Of a DNA stretch of 64,000 nt, positions 33,775 to 44,745 are shown piece after piece; positions within the stretch are counted from its first letter, which is position 1; each line of letters begins with the position of its first letter. The position numbers and the translations under genes are program-made. Source of the stretch: Trichobilharzia regenti (taxonomy: Eukaryota > Platyhelminthes > Trematoda > Strigeidida > Schistosomatidae); the NCBI GenBank assembly GCA_944472135.2, contig OX235265.1, positions 43,125,459-43,189,458 of the forward strand, given 5' to 3'. The notes beneath the pieces are model-generated. The model was not told the DNA's origin and searched no databases. It saw only the letters and a list, made by a program, of their open reading frames with translations.

Positions 33775-34785
33775 CATTATGATGCACAAAGGAAAACTCA
33801 GTGAGGCATTTAAAGTGAATACAGGAGTCAGACAAGTCCTGCTGTTTATTATCACTAATGATATGGGAGCGAAGAGGTAGGAATACACTGGACCGACATG
33901 AAGAATCTAGAAGGTCTGGATTTTGTGTGTGAATAACTTATGTTTAATGTCACATAAATTAGAAGACTTGCAGGCGAAAACCAACAAACTAGCAGAAGTG
34001 GCAGGCAGAGAAGACAGAATTCTGGGTGGACATAGAGAAAATGGAAGTGATGAAGGTAACTAACTAAAATCAACATCAACAACAACAACAACAATGACCA
34101 GCACTAATCACTATCAACGGCAGAGTTTTGACAGAGATTACTTCTTTCACTTATCTGGCTAGGAAGCACGGTTTCAACCACAGGCATCTCGGATGAATGA
34201 AGACGTCACAGTCAGGCAGAATCGGAAAGGCAAGATACGTCTTCATCAACCTGAAACCAGTTTGGAAATCTTCTGCACTCACTCAACCAGAACAAACAAC
34301 AAAATTCGAATTTTTAACAATAATGTAAAATAAGTCAGTTCTTTTATACGTGTCAAAAACTGGTATTGTGAGTCATGAGAATCATTTCCAACAAGCCACT
34401 GCAGACTACTGTCAACAGCTGCTTTCGTTGGTCTCATACTGAAGATCAAATGGCCAGGTAGAGACAGTTAGCACGAAGAAACTCTAGCAGTAAACCAACG
34501 AAGTCCAGACTACCCACCAAATATGTAGGATAGAATGGAGATGGATCAGACTGTCGAATGACATAGCGTGCATTGCAGGTCATTGTTTGATTGGAATCCG
34601 AATGGGAAGCGACGAGTGGCTCGTCCTAAGTTGACGTGGAGGAGATTGTGTGAAGAGGAGATGAGAGAGTTTGGTGAATTGTGGATCCAGCTGAAGAGCA
34701 CAGAAGATAACAGAACAGTGTGAAGATATGTTTTTGAGGCCGTATGTTCCACTCGGAACCCACGGGAATAATAATAAATATACAA
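33775..34785 (+). mobile_element. RTE-like non-LTR retrotransposon, 3' part, decayed
   Basis: Starts with GKLSEAFKVNTGVRQ (an RT core block), then reaches a TSFTYLA-like block after a (CAA)n run at 34073-34095. It then follows the same 3' course as 9575-10320, including the Trp-rich WRWIR-like stretch, the VEEIV-like end and a terminal AATAATAATA run. Many stops and small insertions. Confidence 0.75.
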
Positions 34786-35896
34786 TAATATGAAAATAAT
34801 ATGTCATCATTTAAACATGAATTTCATACATAGATCTACTGACTTAATGGTGATAAGATGCATACAATTCCGATGATAATTCCGATGGTTAGATGAATGA
34901 TAGTAATGCCTTTTAACTGACAGAAAACGTATAAAGGTTATGTCGAATAAACTCAAAAGTTCAGGAATAAGTTAGCCAATCTCAGAATTGACATATAAAC
35001 CGAAAGAGCTAAACTATTTTACGAAACAATCATGGACGGATGTTTATTGAGCAAATCATATTCACAATAATATGCAGATATACATCTACGTTTAAGATAC
35101 AGCTATTCCTGAACACTTTGAAATGCATTACAAAGAACTAAATGCATGTTTTATCCTTGAGTAATTACACACAGGACCAAACATTGTGTAATGATAACAT
35201 AAGTACTGGTATTATAACTTTATCGAATAAATTTAATTTCGATTTTTAAGTGAATTCATCGTTAACTTTCATTTTCTTTAGGTACATTATAATCAAAATT
35301 AGTCTGAGTAAATGTACTTAAATTTACTCGAAAGAATGAGTATAAATCTGATAAAATGAAATATCTGATTAACTTATAAGGCTAAGTGTATTGTTTGATT
35401 TGATAATAATAATAGTAATCTAATAAGTAAATGAACAATATAATATGGGGATGTGATTTAAATAATATTATCTAACATACTCTACAGACCTTCATGCTAC
35501 TAATAAATTTCATCTGATACGAGTCTATTTCATTGTCACTGAACAAAAGACTGAAAAGTTGAATTTTATAAAAGGTACATTTCATTGTATTTTACAGAAT
35601 AAACGCCAAATAAATAATGATAATAACAGTAGCAATTTAAAAAGCGACAACGACGTTTAAATAATTCATTATGTTTCCAAATAAGGAATTTTCAGGTTTT
35701 TTAGGGCTGGGCGTTGAGGGTTTACGGTTTTATTGAGGAAACTTGGGGCAAAATTTCAGGTTATTTTAGGGGGTTTAGGGAGGCGAGGGGTGAAGCGTGC
35801 GTTTCTTCGAAACCTCCAGTTAATATTTGCAATTATTTGGGTCCTAAATTGTCCCAATATTTTTTCAAGTATTGGTTTTTAAGGGATTTTGGTTGA
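34786..35896. other. No recognised gene
   Basis: AT-rich. A G-rich patch at 35690-35800 (GGGGGTTTAGGGAGGCGAGG) stands out but has no clear repeat unit. Confidence 0.4.
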
Positions 35897-36265
35897 TTGC
35901 ATGAAGGATTTCATCATGAGCTGACATCATTTGGAAAGCCATTGGAAAACCTGTTAGTACTGGATAGCTTCTTCGTCCTGTTTTGGGACTCTTCAGAGTA
36001 CGCACCCACTGCCAGGGTTCGAAGCCAGGAGCTTCTGGTTACAAGGCGAGCTCGAAGACCATTAAGCCACTGGGACCCGATCCAATGGCCTAATGGTCCA
36101 CGAGCTCGCCTGGTAACCAGAAGCTCCTGGCTTCGAACCCTGGCAGTGGGTGCGTACTCTGAAGAGTCCCAAGCCAGGACGAAGAAGCTGTCCAGTACTA
36201 CCAGGTTTTCCAATGGTTTTCCAAATGATGTCAGCTCATGATTAAATCCTCCATGCATCCAATAT
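35897..36265. mobile_element. Family B repeat, near-perfect head-to-head palindrome
   Basis: A minus copy (about 35903-36076) and a plus copy (about 36077-36262) meet at their tRNA-like heads. Both share private differences from other copies (GACGAAGAAGCT in the core, TTTGGAAAG/TTTCCAAAT in the tail), so one arm was copied from the other. The long open frames on both strands here are palindrome artefacts. The hammerhead cores are altered at stem I and at position 15.1. Confidence 0.85.
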
Positions 36266-36986
36266 CTTTTATTTGAGCTTGTTATTATTTCACCTAGAAG
36301 ATTTTGTACCAGGATGAGAAATGCGTTCAAAGTTCTTTATATATCAGAGCATATGTAAAGTTTTATTTTCAAGTCAGCTTTATTTTGTACAGCATTTGTA
36401 TATTGTACAAAATTTTCAGCATAGTTTATCGCATGATATTTTCTCTTCATAAAGGATCTTCAAATAAAATATCACGTGACAGTAGATCATGTGAAACACT
36501 TCTGTCTGATGTGCAGCTCAAACCAAGAAGTTATGATGTTTGTTCTTTGTCTTTTTCGGTAAACGTATGTAATTCGGTTGATTAACAGTCAGAAACGTTT
36601 CAGGAATCCATTCTGCTAACCAGGGATACAACTCAAGAACAGCTATCTCTTGAGCTGCAATAACCCTAACCCGCGAATTATTTTTCTCTCACGATAACTA
36701 GAAGCTTACGAATCAGCAAGTTGTATAACACAATGAGCAACCATCACACCAGAGCTCGGTAAGATCGTGTGTTTGGTAAAATGGAGGAAATCAGAGAGTG
36801 TGGATCAAACCCTCACAAACAAGCAGTCTAAATGTCCTCATTGATATTGAGTCCTGGCAGACATTGTGCCTCTTGCTCCACGGAAAAGAATCCTGGATGT
36901 TTTCCTGAAAGGCAGAAAAGAAGACAGTGTTAAGTACCCTATCTATAACAATTTTTATTTTGTTACACTTGTAAGCACATTATATG
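36266..36986. other. No recognised gene
   Basis: No feature identified. Confidence 0.4.
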
Positions 36987-37783
36987 CTCATCAGAGTATG
37001 AAACGTAATTAAAGACCATATTTTACCAGATTTATGCAAAACGAAGGAGAGAAAATATCTGTGACATATTGATAGGAATTTTCTGTAGCCCGAATTTAAG
37101 CAGGCCACCACGAGGTACATCACTTTGTACATTAGGCTACAATGAGACGATGAATAGAAAATGAAATAAACCCGGAAGCACAAATATTTTTTAGAGAGAA
37201 CGCAAACTATATTTATTCACCTTTTATAAACTGAAGTGAGAGTTGTCACGTCTACGATTTATAGTGTGATAAGTAGATAAAAATCAATAAATAAAATAAT
37301 AATAGTTACTATTGTGCAGAAGTAATTAATACCGGTGAGGTAGACAAATTATTTCAAAACAGGATACAAACAAAAGGTGTATTTTGTATTTTGGTCAACT
37401 GTTGTAGAGACCAGAGTATTCATTATGGTGTCAGTCATTCGAATGATAGTAATGACAATAGTAACTATTATTATTTTATTTACTGTTTTTTATCTACTTA
37501 TCACACTATAAATCGTAGACGTGACAACTCTCACTTCAGTTTATAGAAGGTGAATAAATATAGTTTGCGTTCTCTCTAAAAAATATTTGTGCTTCCGGGT
37601 TTATTTCATTTTCTATTCATCGTCTCATTGTAGCCTAATGTACAAAGTGATGTACCTCGTGGTGGCCTGCTTAAATTCGGGCTACAGAAAATTCCTATCA
37701 ATATGTCACAGATATTTTCTCTCCTTCGTTTTGCATAAATCTGGTAAAATATGGTCTTTAATTACGTTTCATACTCTGATGAG
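36987..37783. repeat. 797-bp palindrome with 329-bp arms
   Basis: Arms 36987-37315 and 37455-37783 are near-identical reverse complements around a 139-bp spacer. The same 66-residue frame (beginning MCFRVYFIFYSS) occurs on each strand. It has no known domain. A Penelope-like endonuclease fragment begins just to the right, so this is likely that element's inverted terminal repeat region. Confidence 0.9.
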
Positions 37784-37789
37784 TAGAGT

Positions 37790-38590
37790 ATGTGCACATT
37801 AAGTTTGTCAAACAAAAATACAATTGGTTATGGTTATTTTAACTAAACAGGTGAAGATTGGTAATTGGAGTTACGTTATACAAAATCAGTCAAGAAAATT
37901 AGGTGTTAATGAAATTAGGGTAGAAACAAAGGTGATGAGTTGTCACAAACAGTTGTTAAAAAGAAGTTATGTAATAATATGAATGTTTTGATGAGTGAGT
38001 TTTACTCAGAATGCACATAGAAAAAAGTGGACAATACGAAATTACGTAGGAGTTCTAAATGAATACAAGAATTATAAGCAGTTAAAGAACAGGCAAAGAA
38101 ACAAAATTAAGTCATCAAAATCAAAAAATCGAATCAAAAAAGTAGTTACCATGACAGTACAAGTGGTTGAGTGATCCTTTTTTTGTATGCACAGCTCCGG
38201 TTTTTCTATGTAAATGGCCAGAGCTTCAGTGATACAAAGAAGACGAAACCGTATTGCCTTTGGTAGGTTATTCTTGACTGTGTAGATTACTTTGAAGCAG
38301 GAGGCGTTTGTTGAAATGCAATGATCAGTGTTAACCAGGTGTTCAGTTGTCGCACTCTTCATTGCACTACTATTGCATTTTCGAAACCATGCTGGAAAGT
38401 TTTCTTGAATCCTCTTGGACAGGGTGAGCGTCGAACGACCGATGTACCTGTCTCCACAGCAGCAGGTGAACTGATGTATGCACATAGAAGTGGTCAGATG
38501 CGGGATCTTGTCCTTGAAGCCATTACACCTATCTTGTCAATGATCTGTCTGCATCTTGATTAACTGTGTAAATTTGGTAAACGACATCGA
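37790..38590 (-). pseudogene. Penelope-like GIY-YIG endonuclease fragment
   Basis: The open frame 38485-38072 on the minus strand carries MCIHQFTCCCGDRYIGRSTL (CxC and YIGR of GIY-YIG), TLSKRIQENFPAWF, ATTEHLVNTDHC and TEALAIYIEKPELCIQKK. The C-terminal end then becomes low-complexity. Upstream (38486-38590) only a short linker relic remains. The left side, 37790-38060, is noncoding 3' region that also occurs at about 59840-59905. The RT is missing. Confidence 0.75.
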
Positions 38591-38762
38591 ACGTAGCAGC
38601 AACTTACCTTTTTCTATGTTAGTTTTAGGGCCACAAAGCAGTAACTTGAGTTTGAAGAATCACACAAACTACACCAACCTTGCCTTATAAACCTCGAGAA
38701 CTACCTTCTTTTGAAAGCAGTTAGGATAATATCATGATAAAAATAAATTAGAATAGAACTTT

Positions 38763-39115
38763 TTACGAGTTGATCACGGATTGATATCAGTTAGAGAACC
38801 AGTGAAAACCAGGGAGTACTGGACAAATCTGTTTCATCCTAGTTTGGGAATCATCGTCAGTACGTACCCACCACCAGGGTCCGAACCCATGACCTTCCGG
38901 TTACAAGGCAAGCTGGCTCGTATACCATTCAGCCACTAGGACCCGATTCAATGGATCATGAACTCTTACTTCTACCAATTCGTGATTTAGCTAACCCCAA
39001 CCATTGTCGTAGGTGGGACATCCATCCACACACGTGACATCTGGATGGATGCCACTGGTCACGACTTCTCACTAGAACTCCAGGAAACTCCATCCTGTAG
39101 CGAGTCACTACCATA
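38763..39115 (-). mobile_element. Family B repeat with 5' extension
   Basis: On the minus strand from about 39110: 5' extension, head with box B relic, core relic (ACGATGATTC, GATGAAAC) and tail to 38766. Closely related to the 23.1-kb copy and shares its divergent core. Ribozyme inactive (C3 and U4 changed). Confidence 0.75.
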
Positions 39116-40249
39116 AAATTAAAGAAACCAAGTATATTTAAAAGTTCCAAGGGTATACTGAAATAAATGAAGATCTTATTTAATAGTAAACTTCTCTGTC
39201 ACTGATGATGATGGTGAGTAATAGAAGAAGTATACACACAAGTTTTATAGTGTGAACTGATTCATTTTGACAATAGTGTTTTCATAATTACGCCAATGTC
39301 TTAAACTTATTAAATATCCTTCTTTTGTGAATTAGGCTATTTAAATAAGTGGGAAAGACTTAATAATTCAAAAGGAATAGAAAGTTATGTTTGATAATAT
39401 TTCATAGTTCATTTTAACCTCTAGACTCTGGATGAAGTCCAAACACTGTTTCTGTAAAGGCGACAGACCTGTAAGTCACTTGTATGTATTCTGTTTGGTG
39501 GATTTAACTTCGCATAAATGTTGTGACAAGCACGTATTTTGTGTTGAGTGCTCAAACCTTGTTTAAGTGGTATCAATCTCACAAACCTTGAAGTACAACC
39601 CATACACTTTGAAATGAAAAGACAAGTGTTATTCATAAAATAAATATCTACTCTTTTCTAGACCTTACTCCAGTTGACTGGATTCTACACCTAGTATAAA
39701 GTCTCACAGTGTACACTGGGTTGTTAGCAACATTGTCACCCATATATTGAGCACTATAAGAAGGTTGATCACAGCAGATATCATATAACACAGTCAGAAA
39801 AGTTGTATTTAAAGTATTCTTTTTTTGGATGCATTATGTTAAGTGATGGTATAAGCTTAACCAACTAGAGGACCTCCGTCTTCGTACACCTTGTGAACTC
39901 TGAACATAAGGCACCTCTCATGACTGCTTCAAAGTTCTACACAGACCCTCTAACAACGCACTGAAGGACTTCGAATACACAATCTTTACATAGCCGACTC
40001 ATTGATTATTCGCGATATGAAATTAGAACTCTATATTCACAAGCTATACATAAGCTCACTCGCCCTACTGTATCCCCAGTTACATTCTTGCCATAATATT
40101 GTTTCATTTTGCTGTGTATAGGGAAATCCTTATTCCGATTAAATTATTTTTCAATTAATTAAATTAAATTAATAATCCCCATTGAGACATAAGAACAAAG
40201 AATTTAACGAAGAAAATTCTTTTCTAACGAATTCATTTTCATGTCTGTG

Positions 40250-40251
<2 letters not shown>
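39116..40251. other. No recognised gene
   Basis: A minus-strand 71-codon frame at 39421-39636 has no recognisable motif. Nothing else identified. Confidence 0.4.

Positions 40252-40294
<43 letters not shown>
40252..40294. repeat. (TA)n microsatellite
   Basis: About 20 TA units with one TTTA interruption, at the 5' edge of the next element. Confidence 0.9.
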
Positions 40295-40295
<1 letters not shown>

Positions 40296-40299
40296 GGGT

Positions 40300-41125
40300 A
40301 AAATTTATTTTGATACAGTCTCACAGTGTTATACAGTAATATTTACTGACGACGTTTCGGGCACAATTTATTGCTGACAATCATATTAGGGTACTAATAC
40401 AACTTCTTTTTGGCTAGTATGGAGAGCAGTAATCTCACAACTGCTTTAAAAGATACTTGGATGACATGTTCATTATATGCGATGAGAGCTGCGAATTTAA
40501 TGACATCCTGAAAGTTTTCAATGACAGTCATCCTGCTATTCAGTCCACTTTATAAAAAGAAACTGAGTGGGAAATATCTTTCTACTCACAAGGAGACCTG
40601 ACGGGTCTTTGAAAAGATCTATTTACAGAAAATCTACATAGACGGACAAATGACGAATTTTTAGAGTCTTTTCACCGTAGACGGAAAAAAGGAATCTAAT
40701 CCGATCTCTGTCAACACGGATTCGGAGAATTTGTTGTGAAGATACTGTTGATGATGAATTGAAACAACTGAAAGATACCCTCATAGAGAACGGGTATCCA
40801 CACCACTTCGTAGAGGCCAACAGCAAATTACGTGGAAGAACTACAGAGATTAATAAGGTAACTAAAAAAAATATTGCACCTAAACTTAGAATTTATGGGT
40901 GACACTGCAAGTGAAGTACTCAAAAATTGTCTGACAAGATCACTGATAAAAACGTTCTTTGCTGCCACTTTACAATTAACCTACCCTAGCCATCCACTAG
41001 TGCAACTTAATGTCAAGGGAATGTTACCTCGATTGTCTAATTCCATGTGTATTTATATGTTCACCTGCTCTTGCGGAGCTAGATACATGGGACTTCTATC
41101 GAGAAACATATCCCGCTGTTTTTAA
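40300..41125 (+). pseudogene. Penelope-like element fragment (RT 3' part and GIY-YIG start)
   Basis: 40318-40400 is a terminal-repeat piece (ACTGACGACGTTTCGGGCAC) also found near 57670 and 60265. It is followed by RT sequence: RYLDDMFIICDES (catalytic block), a linker with several stops, then the frame 40874-41125 with SLIKTFFAATLQL and MFTCSCGARYMGLLSR, where the YIG motif is YMG. The rest of the nuclease is missing after a stop at 41123. Confidence 0.75.
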
Positions 41126-41279
41126 GTGCACCTCCTAGTTTGGCTGAGCAAAGGAGATCATGGAGGTATTATTTTATCCTTCTTTATTCCATGTTCTATT
41201 TTTGTTTTATTTCATTTCATTTGCTGGAGGATTTCATCATGAAGTGACATCTGTTAGAGAACCACTGGAAAACCTGGGA

Positions 41280-41325
41280 GTACTGGACAGCTGTTTCGTC
41301 CTAGCTCGAGACTCCTCAGCAGTAC
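41280..41325 (-). ncRNA. Hammerhead ribozyme, family B, apparently intact
   Basis: Minus-strand reading: stem I GTACTG, core CTGAGGA, stem II GTCTCGAGCTAGGAC (four pairs), core GAAA, short self-complementary stem III CAGCTG, then GTC as cleavage triplet, and CAGTAC closing stem I with six pairs. All invariant core positions are present. The tiny stem III resembles that of the SM-alpha hammerhead, which works best as a dimer. Transcription of this strand is not shown. Confidence 0.75.
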
Positions 41326-41415
41326 GCAAGGTGAGCTCTGGTCCCAGTGTCTCAATGGTCCACGAGCTCGTCTTGTAACCAGAAGGTCGTCGGTTCAAAC
41401 TCTGGTGGTTGGTGC

Positions 41416-41461
41416 CTACTGCTGAGGAGTCCCGAACTAGTACGAAACAGCTGTCCAGTAC
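41416..41461 (+). ncRNA. Hammerhead ribozyme, family B, nearly intact
   Basis: Stem I CTACTG/CAGTAC (five pairs), core CTGAGGA and GAAA, stem II GTCCCGAACTAGTAC with one internal mismatch, stem III CAGCTG and cleavage triplet GTC. Core residues are all kept. Confidence 0.7.
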
Positions 41462-41530
41462 TCTCCGGCTTTCCAGTGGTTCTGTAACTGATGTCAGCTC
41501 ATGATAAAATCCTGCACCCAATCAAACAAA

Positions 41531-42417
41531 ATCCCCACAAAACCAATACCTGAAAATTATTTCATTTCACTTTATGTTATCATATTCTAACATTTTATCT
41601 AGTCTGCTATTTTGACAACATTTTTTTATTTTTTTTTTATTTAAATAAAAATAATAAAAAAATAAATAACTTGTGACTCATAATCCAATATACCAGCATT
41701 AACGCACCAATTGTGTACTAATTAAATGCCGAGACATGGTCGAAGCATCTGCGCACAAGAAGGCGACATTTAAACCTGAGACCGAGCACTTCGGTCCAAT
41801 CAATCGACGGGAAAATCAAAAAATTCAATTCAACACTTTAGTAGTCACTGTGAAAATTCAACACACACAGACATACACACAAAAAAACTGATTGGTATTG
41901 TCTGTTGGAATTCATATATACATACGATTGTACAGCTATGAAAATGAAATCATCAAAAAGAGAATTTTCTTGGCTGAATTCTTTATTTTTAAATCATTAA
42001 AATATTACACTTTAATATAAATATATACTTTTGCAATTGTATGCTCTTTAAAATGCCTATTTACAGGAATACGAATTACCGCTCAAAAAAATTAGAGTAT
42101 ATGGTCATGTTGCATACATGAAGTGTACTCAAAGTAAACTCATGTCAATGTCACACCCACCATTTTAGCTTGTTTACACAAGTAGTGTACAACAACACAA
42201 AGTCTATGAATCAAATGAGTTGTATTGCAGAAATAATAAATAATGACTGTGGGAATGTATACTGCTTATACAACGAAAAATAACAGAGGGAAGTTTTGAC
42301 GTGAAAAAGTATTTATGAATTTAAAGAGGCTGCTCATGTTTTGTATTACATCTGCTTTCAGTCACATGGTGAACACGAAAAGTTAAGTTTCTAGACTAAA
42401 AAACAGATGTTCTTAAA
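41531..42417. other. No gene; family A tail at about 41695-41845
   Basis: The 41695-41845 segment (CACCAATTGTGTACTAATTAA to CCAATCAATCGACGGG) is a plus-strand 3' tail of the SM-alpha-like family without the ribozyme. The rest is AT-rich. Confidence 0.55.
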
Positions 42418-42685
42418 TTGCTGGATGGTGACTAGTAGTGGAATCCATGATGCGCATTTCTTCCAATTCGGGGCTCTTCAGCTGGATGTACCTGCACTTC
42501 TCAGTGAGTGATGATGTTCCCACCGAGACTCGAACCCAGTGTTAGTCACCATCCACCAATTAAATACTAATTAAGTGCTTAGACACCGTCAAAGCATCTG
42601 CACAAGAAGCCGACATTTCTACCTGAGACCGAGCATTTCGGTCCAATCAGTCGACGCGAAAATAAAAAATTCAATTAAATAGCTG
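42418..42685. mobile_element. SM-alpha-like repeat (family A), inverted composite
   Basis: Minus part 42418-42541 has the ribozyme relic and part of the head; the plus part 42542-42680 has the 3' tail ending near CAGTCGACGCG. The ribozyme (about 42440-42488, minus) keeps CTGAAGA and GAAA, but stem II ends in a mismatch and the first stem I pair is lost. Confidence 0.75.
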
Positions 42686-42879
42686 TTCTTAAAATCGCAT
42701 TTTAATGGGGTTTTGGCTAGTGAAGTCCTACATCAAAAATTATCAAGAGTAGTAAGACGGAAATGTACTGCCTCCACCCTCCAGTCTACCAACCATGATT
42801 GCTCAAGCGAAAGACAAGTTAATTATGAGGCTGCAGAATGAAAACAAGTGGCATATAATATAAGTGTTGGTTTGTTATA

Positions 42880-43380
42880 GGATTTCATCATGAGCTGACA
42901 TTGGTTAGAAAACTATTGGTAAACATGGAAGTACTGGTTCTCTAACCAACGTCAGCTCATGATGAAATCCTGCAGCCAAGCAAATCCCTATAAACCAACC
43001 CTTAAATATCGATGAGATGCTCACTAGCGACTTACCCATTTCAGGTAGGTAGTTACCTGGGGTTCTAGTGAGAAGTTGTGACCAGTAGGGTGCAGCAGGT
43101 CGGGTGTCAGGACAAATACTCGCCGAAGACATTGGCTAGGGGTCATACTATGTTGTGAATTGGCAGAAGTTAGAATTCACGGGCTGGCCATTGGGTCGGG
43201 TCCCAGTGGCTTAATGGTATACAAGCTCCCCTTGTAACCAGAAGGTCCTGGGTTTGAACCCCGGTGGTTACATACTGTCGAAGAGTCCCAAACTGGACTG
43301 ACGAAACAGCTGTCCAATACTCTCAGGTTTTCCAATGGTTCTCTAACTAATGTCAGCTGATAATGAAATCCTGTAACCAA
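42880..43380. mobile_element. Family B repeat, more than one 401-bp unit
   Basis: A short minus piece (42882-42937) meets a plus copy at an AGTACT sequence, which is the palindromic core of hammerhead stem I. The plus copy then runs tail, 5' extension, head (GGCTTAATGG, GGTTTGAACCC), ribozyme relic and the tail again. GGTTCTCTAAC occurs at 42936 and 43337, so the unit is 401 bp. The ribozyme core reads TCGAAGA, with C3 and U4 swapped. Confidence 0.85.
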
Positions 43381-44606
43381 GTGGCATATAAATCGATCTA
43401 TATATCGATTTAATTTACCATTGAATACAAGAATAACAAGGCCTATATAACAAATTTCTCAATATTGAGATGTTTAGACTTCACACAATGTCACATCTCC
43501 ATATGTTCACGTGATAACAGAAGTTATTATTACTATTATTATTAGCTTATTTTTTGTAATAGTTTTCATTTAATAGGTATAGTCATTGTCAGCTGGCTGA
43601 CGTGATCGTTAGCAGTACACAAGAGATGAATTGTCTTTCTATGTTCAGTTAAAATCACTGAAAGTTCGTTTACATACTCGAATGATTTAAAAAAGACGTT
43701 TTGAGAATATGTAATAATAATAATGATAATAATATTCTCATTTTTTGCACATGAGGGAAGCCAGTTTACAGGCATGATCAATGTGATAAATTACATTTAC
43801 GATTAGTAAGCATATTCAATAATAATAATATAATAAACTGCGCACTTATTCCCACCAATGTAGGACACACCAATTTCACAGGCATGGTTAAGTATTATTT
43901 AAATTACATAAATTTGGATCATGGTGAAATTACATGGTTGCCGTTCAATGTGTCTTTTAGGGGAACAATCTGCTGAGCAGTCATTAAGTGGAACACACAT
44001 CGAGTAATACAGAAATATTGTCTTCGCATTAACAAAAAACACCCATGTACGTTTTGGATGTAATATAAATTCTTGGGAAAAAAATAAAGCTTGAAGTCAT
44101 TTCCCTCATATAACTTTGGTGTGTACGTCATCGAATCTTATTCTTGATTTCTAACCTAACTGGGTATTAATTTAAAATAAGTGATACAGTGATATAATTT
44201 TGTCAGTATTTTCAACGTAAGTGACACTAGAAGTGAATTTTACTCAATGCAGACTAATAATAATAGTTTATATTGTCTTATAAACGTGTGTTTACAAGAA
44301 ATGCAAGTCATTTTTGCAGGCACGATCAGTTATGTTATAAATTACTATCTTAAAGTATTATAAATGAATACTTTTATTTTCATAAAGGTATATTCCGCAA
44401 CTGTGATCCAGGATGCATCGCAGAAGAAGGTAAAGGGTAATTCTCGAGGCACCCATAATGTTTGCAGATCATTTGTCATTGTAAATGGTCAAATATTACA
44501 TTCTTTATTCTCATTCAAAAAGTCATATAGAAGCTAAAATGGTGAGAGAAAAGAGAAGACAAACGACAACAGCAAAGGAGAAAGCAAGTGGAGTCCTCAA
44601 GGAGTG

Positions 44607-44639
<33 letters not shown>
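43381..44639 (-). other. Retroelement tails, no gene
   Basis: Three minus-strand segments, about 43726-43810, 43815-43905 and 44250-44375, share a pattern: an ATGCCTG or TGCCTGC motif about 40-70 bp before an ATT-rich 3' end. The first closely matches the 98-bp insert in the 3' LTR at 6937-7034. They look like separate 3' tails of one family. A (TA)n run lies at 44610-44638. Confidence 0.5.
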
Positions 44640-44640
<1 letters not shown>

Positions 44641-44745
44641 CGTGTGGTAACTACAATTATTTTGGTGCACTAACTAACTAGTCCTGTTACGCTAACTTTT
44701 ATATCATGTGTGAACTAATATTGCTGTCCTGTGTAGAAATATTTA

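Larger units (their letters stand above)
41225..41530. mobile_element. Family B repeat, head-to-head pair with well-preserved hammerheads
   Basis: A minus copy (41225 to about 41335) joins a plus copy (about 41336-41530) that carries box A (TGTCTCAATGG) and box B (GGTTCAAACTC). The minus copy keeps tail and ribozyme only. Both ribozyme cores read CTGAGGA...GAAA, unlike the decayed cores elsewhere. Confidence 0.85.

Noticed and set aside
35897..36330. Two long overlapping open frames (114 and 138 codons) on opposite strands
   Set aside because: They encode almost the same peptide because they lie in a palindrome of family B repeats; no protein family is recognisable.
36980..37802. A duplicated 66-residue protein (MCFRVYF...) on both strands
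   Set aside because: It follows from the 329-bp inverted repeat; it has no domain and lies beside PLE remains.
41237..41521. A 94-codon minus-strand gene
   Set aside because: It reads through the inverted family B pair, including the ribozyme, and repeats peptides seen at other copies.
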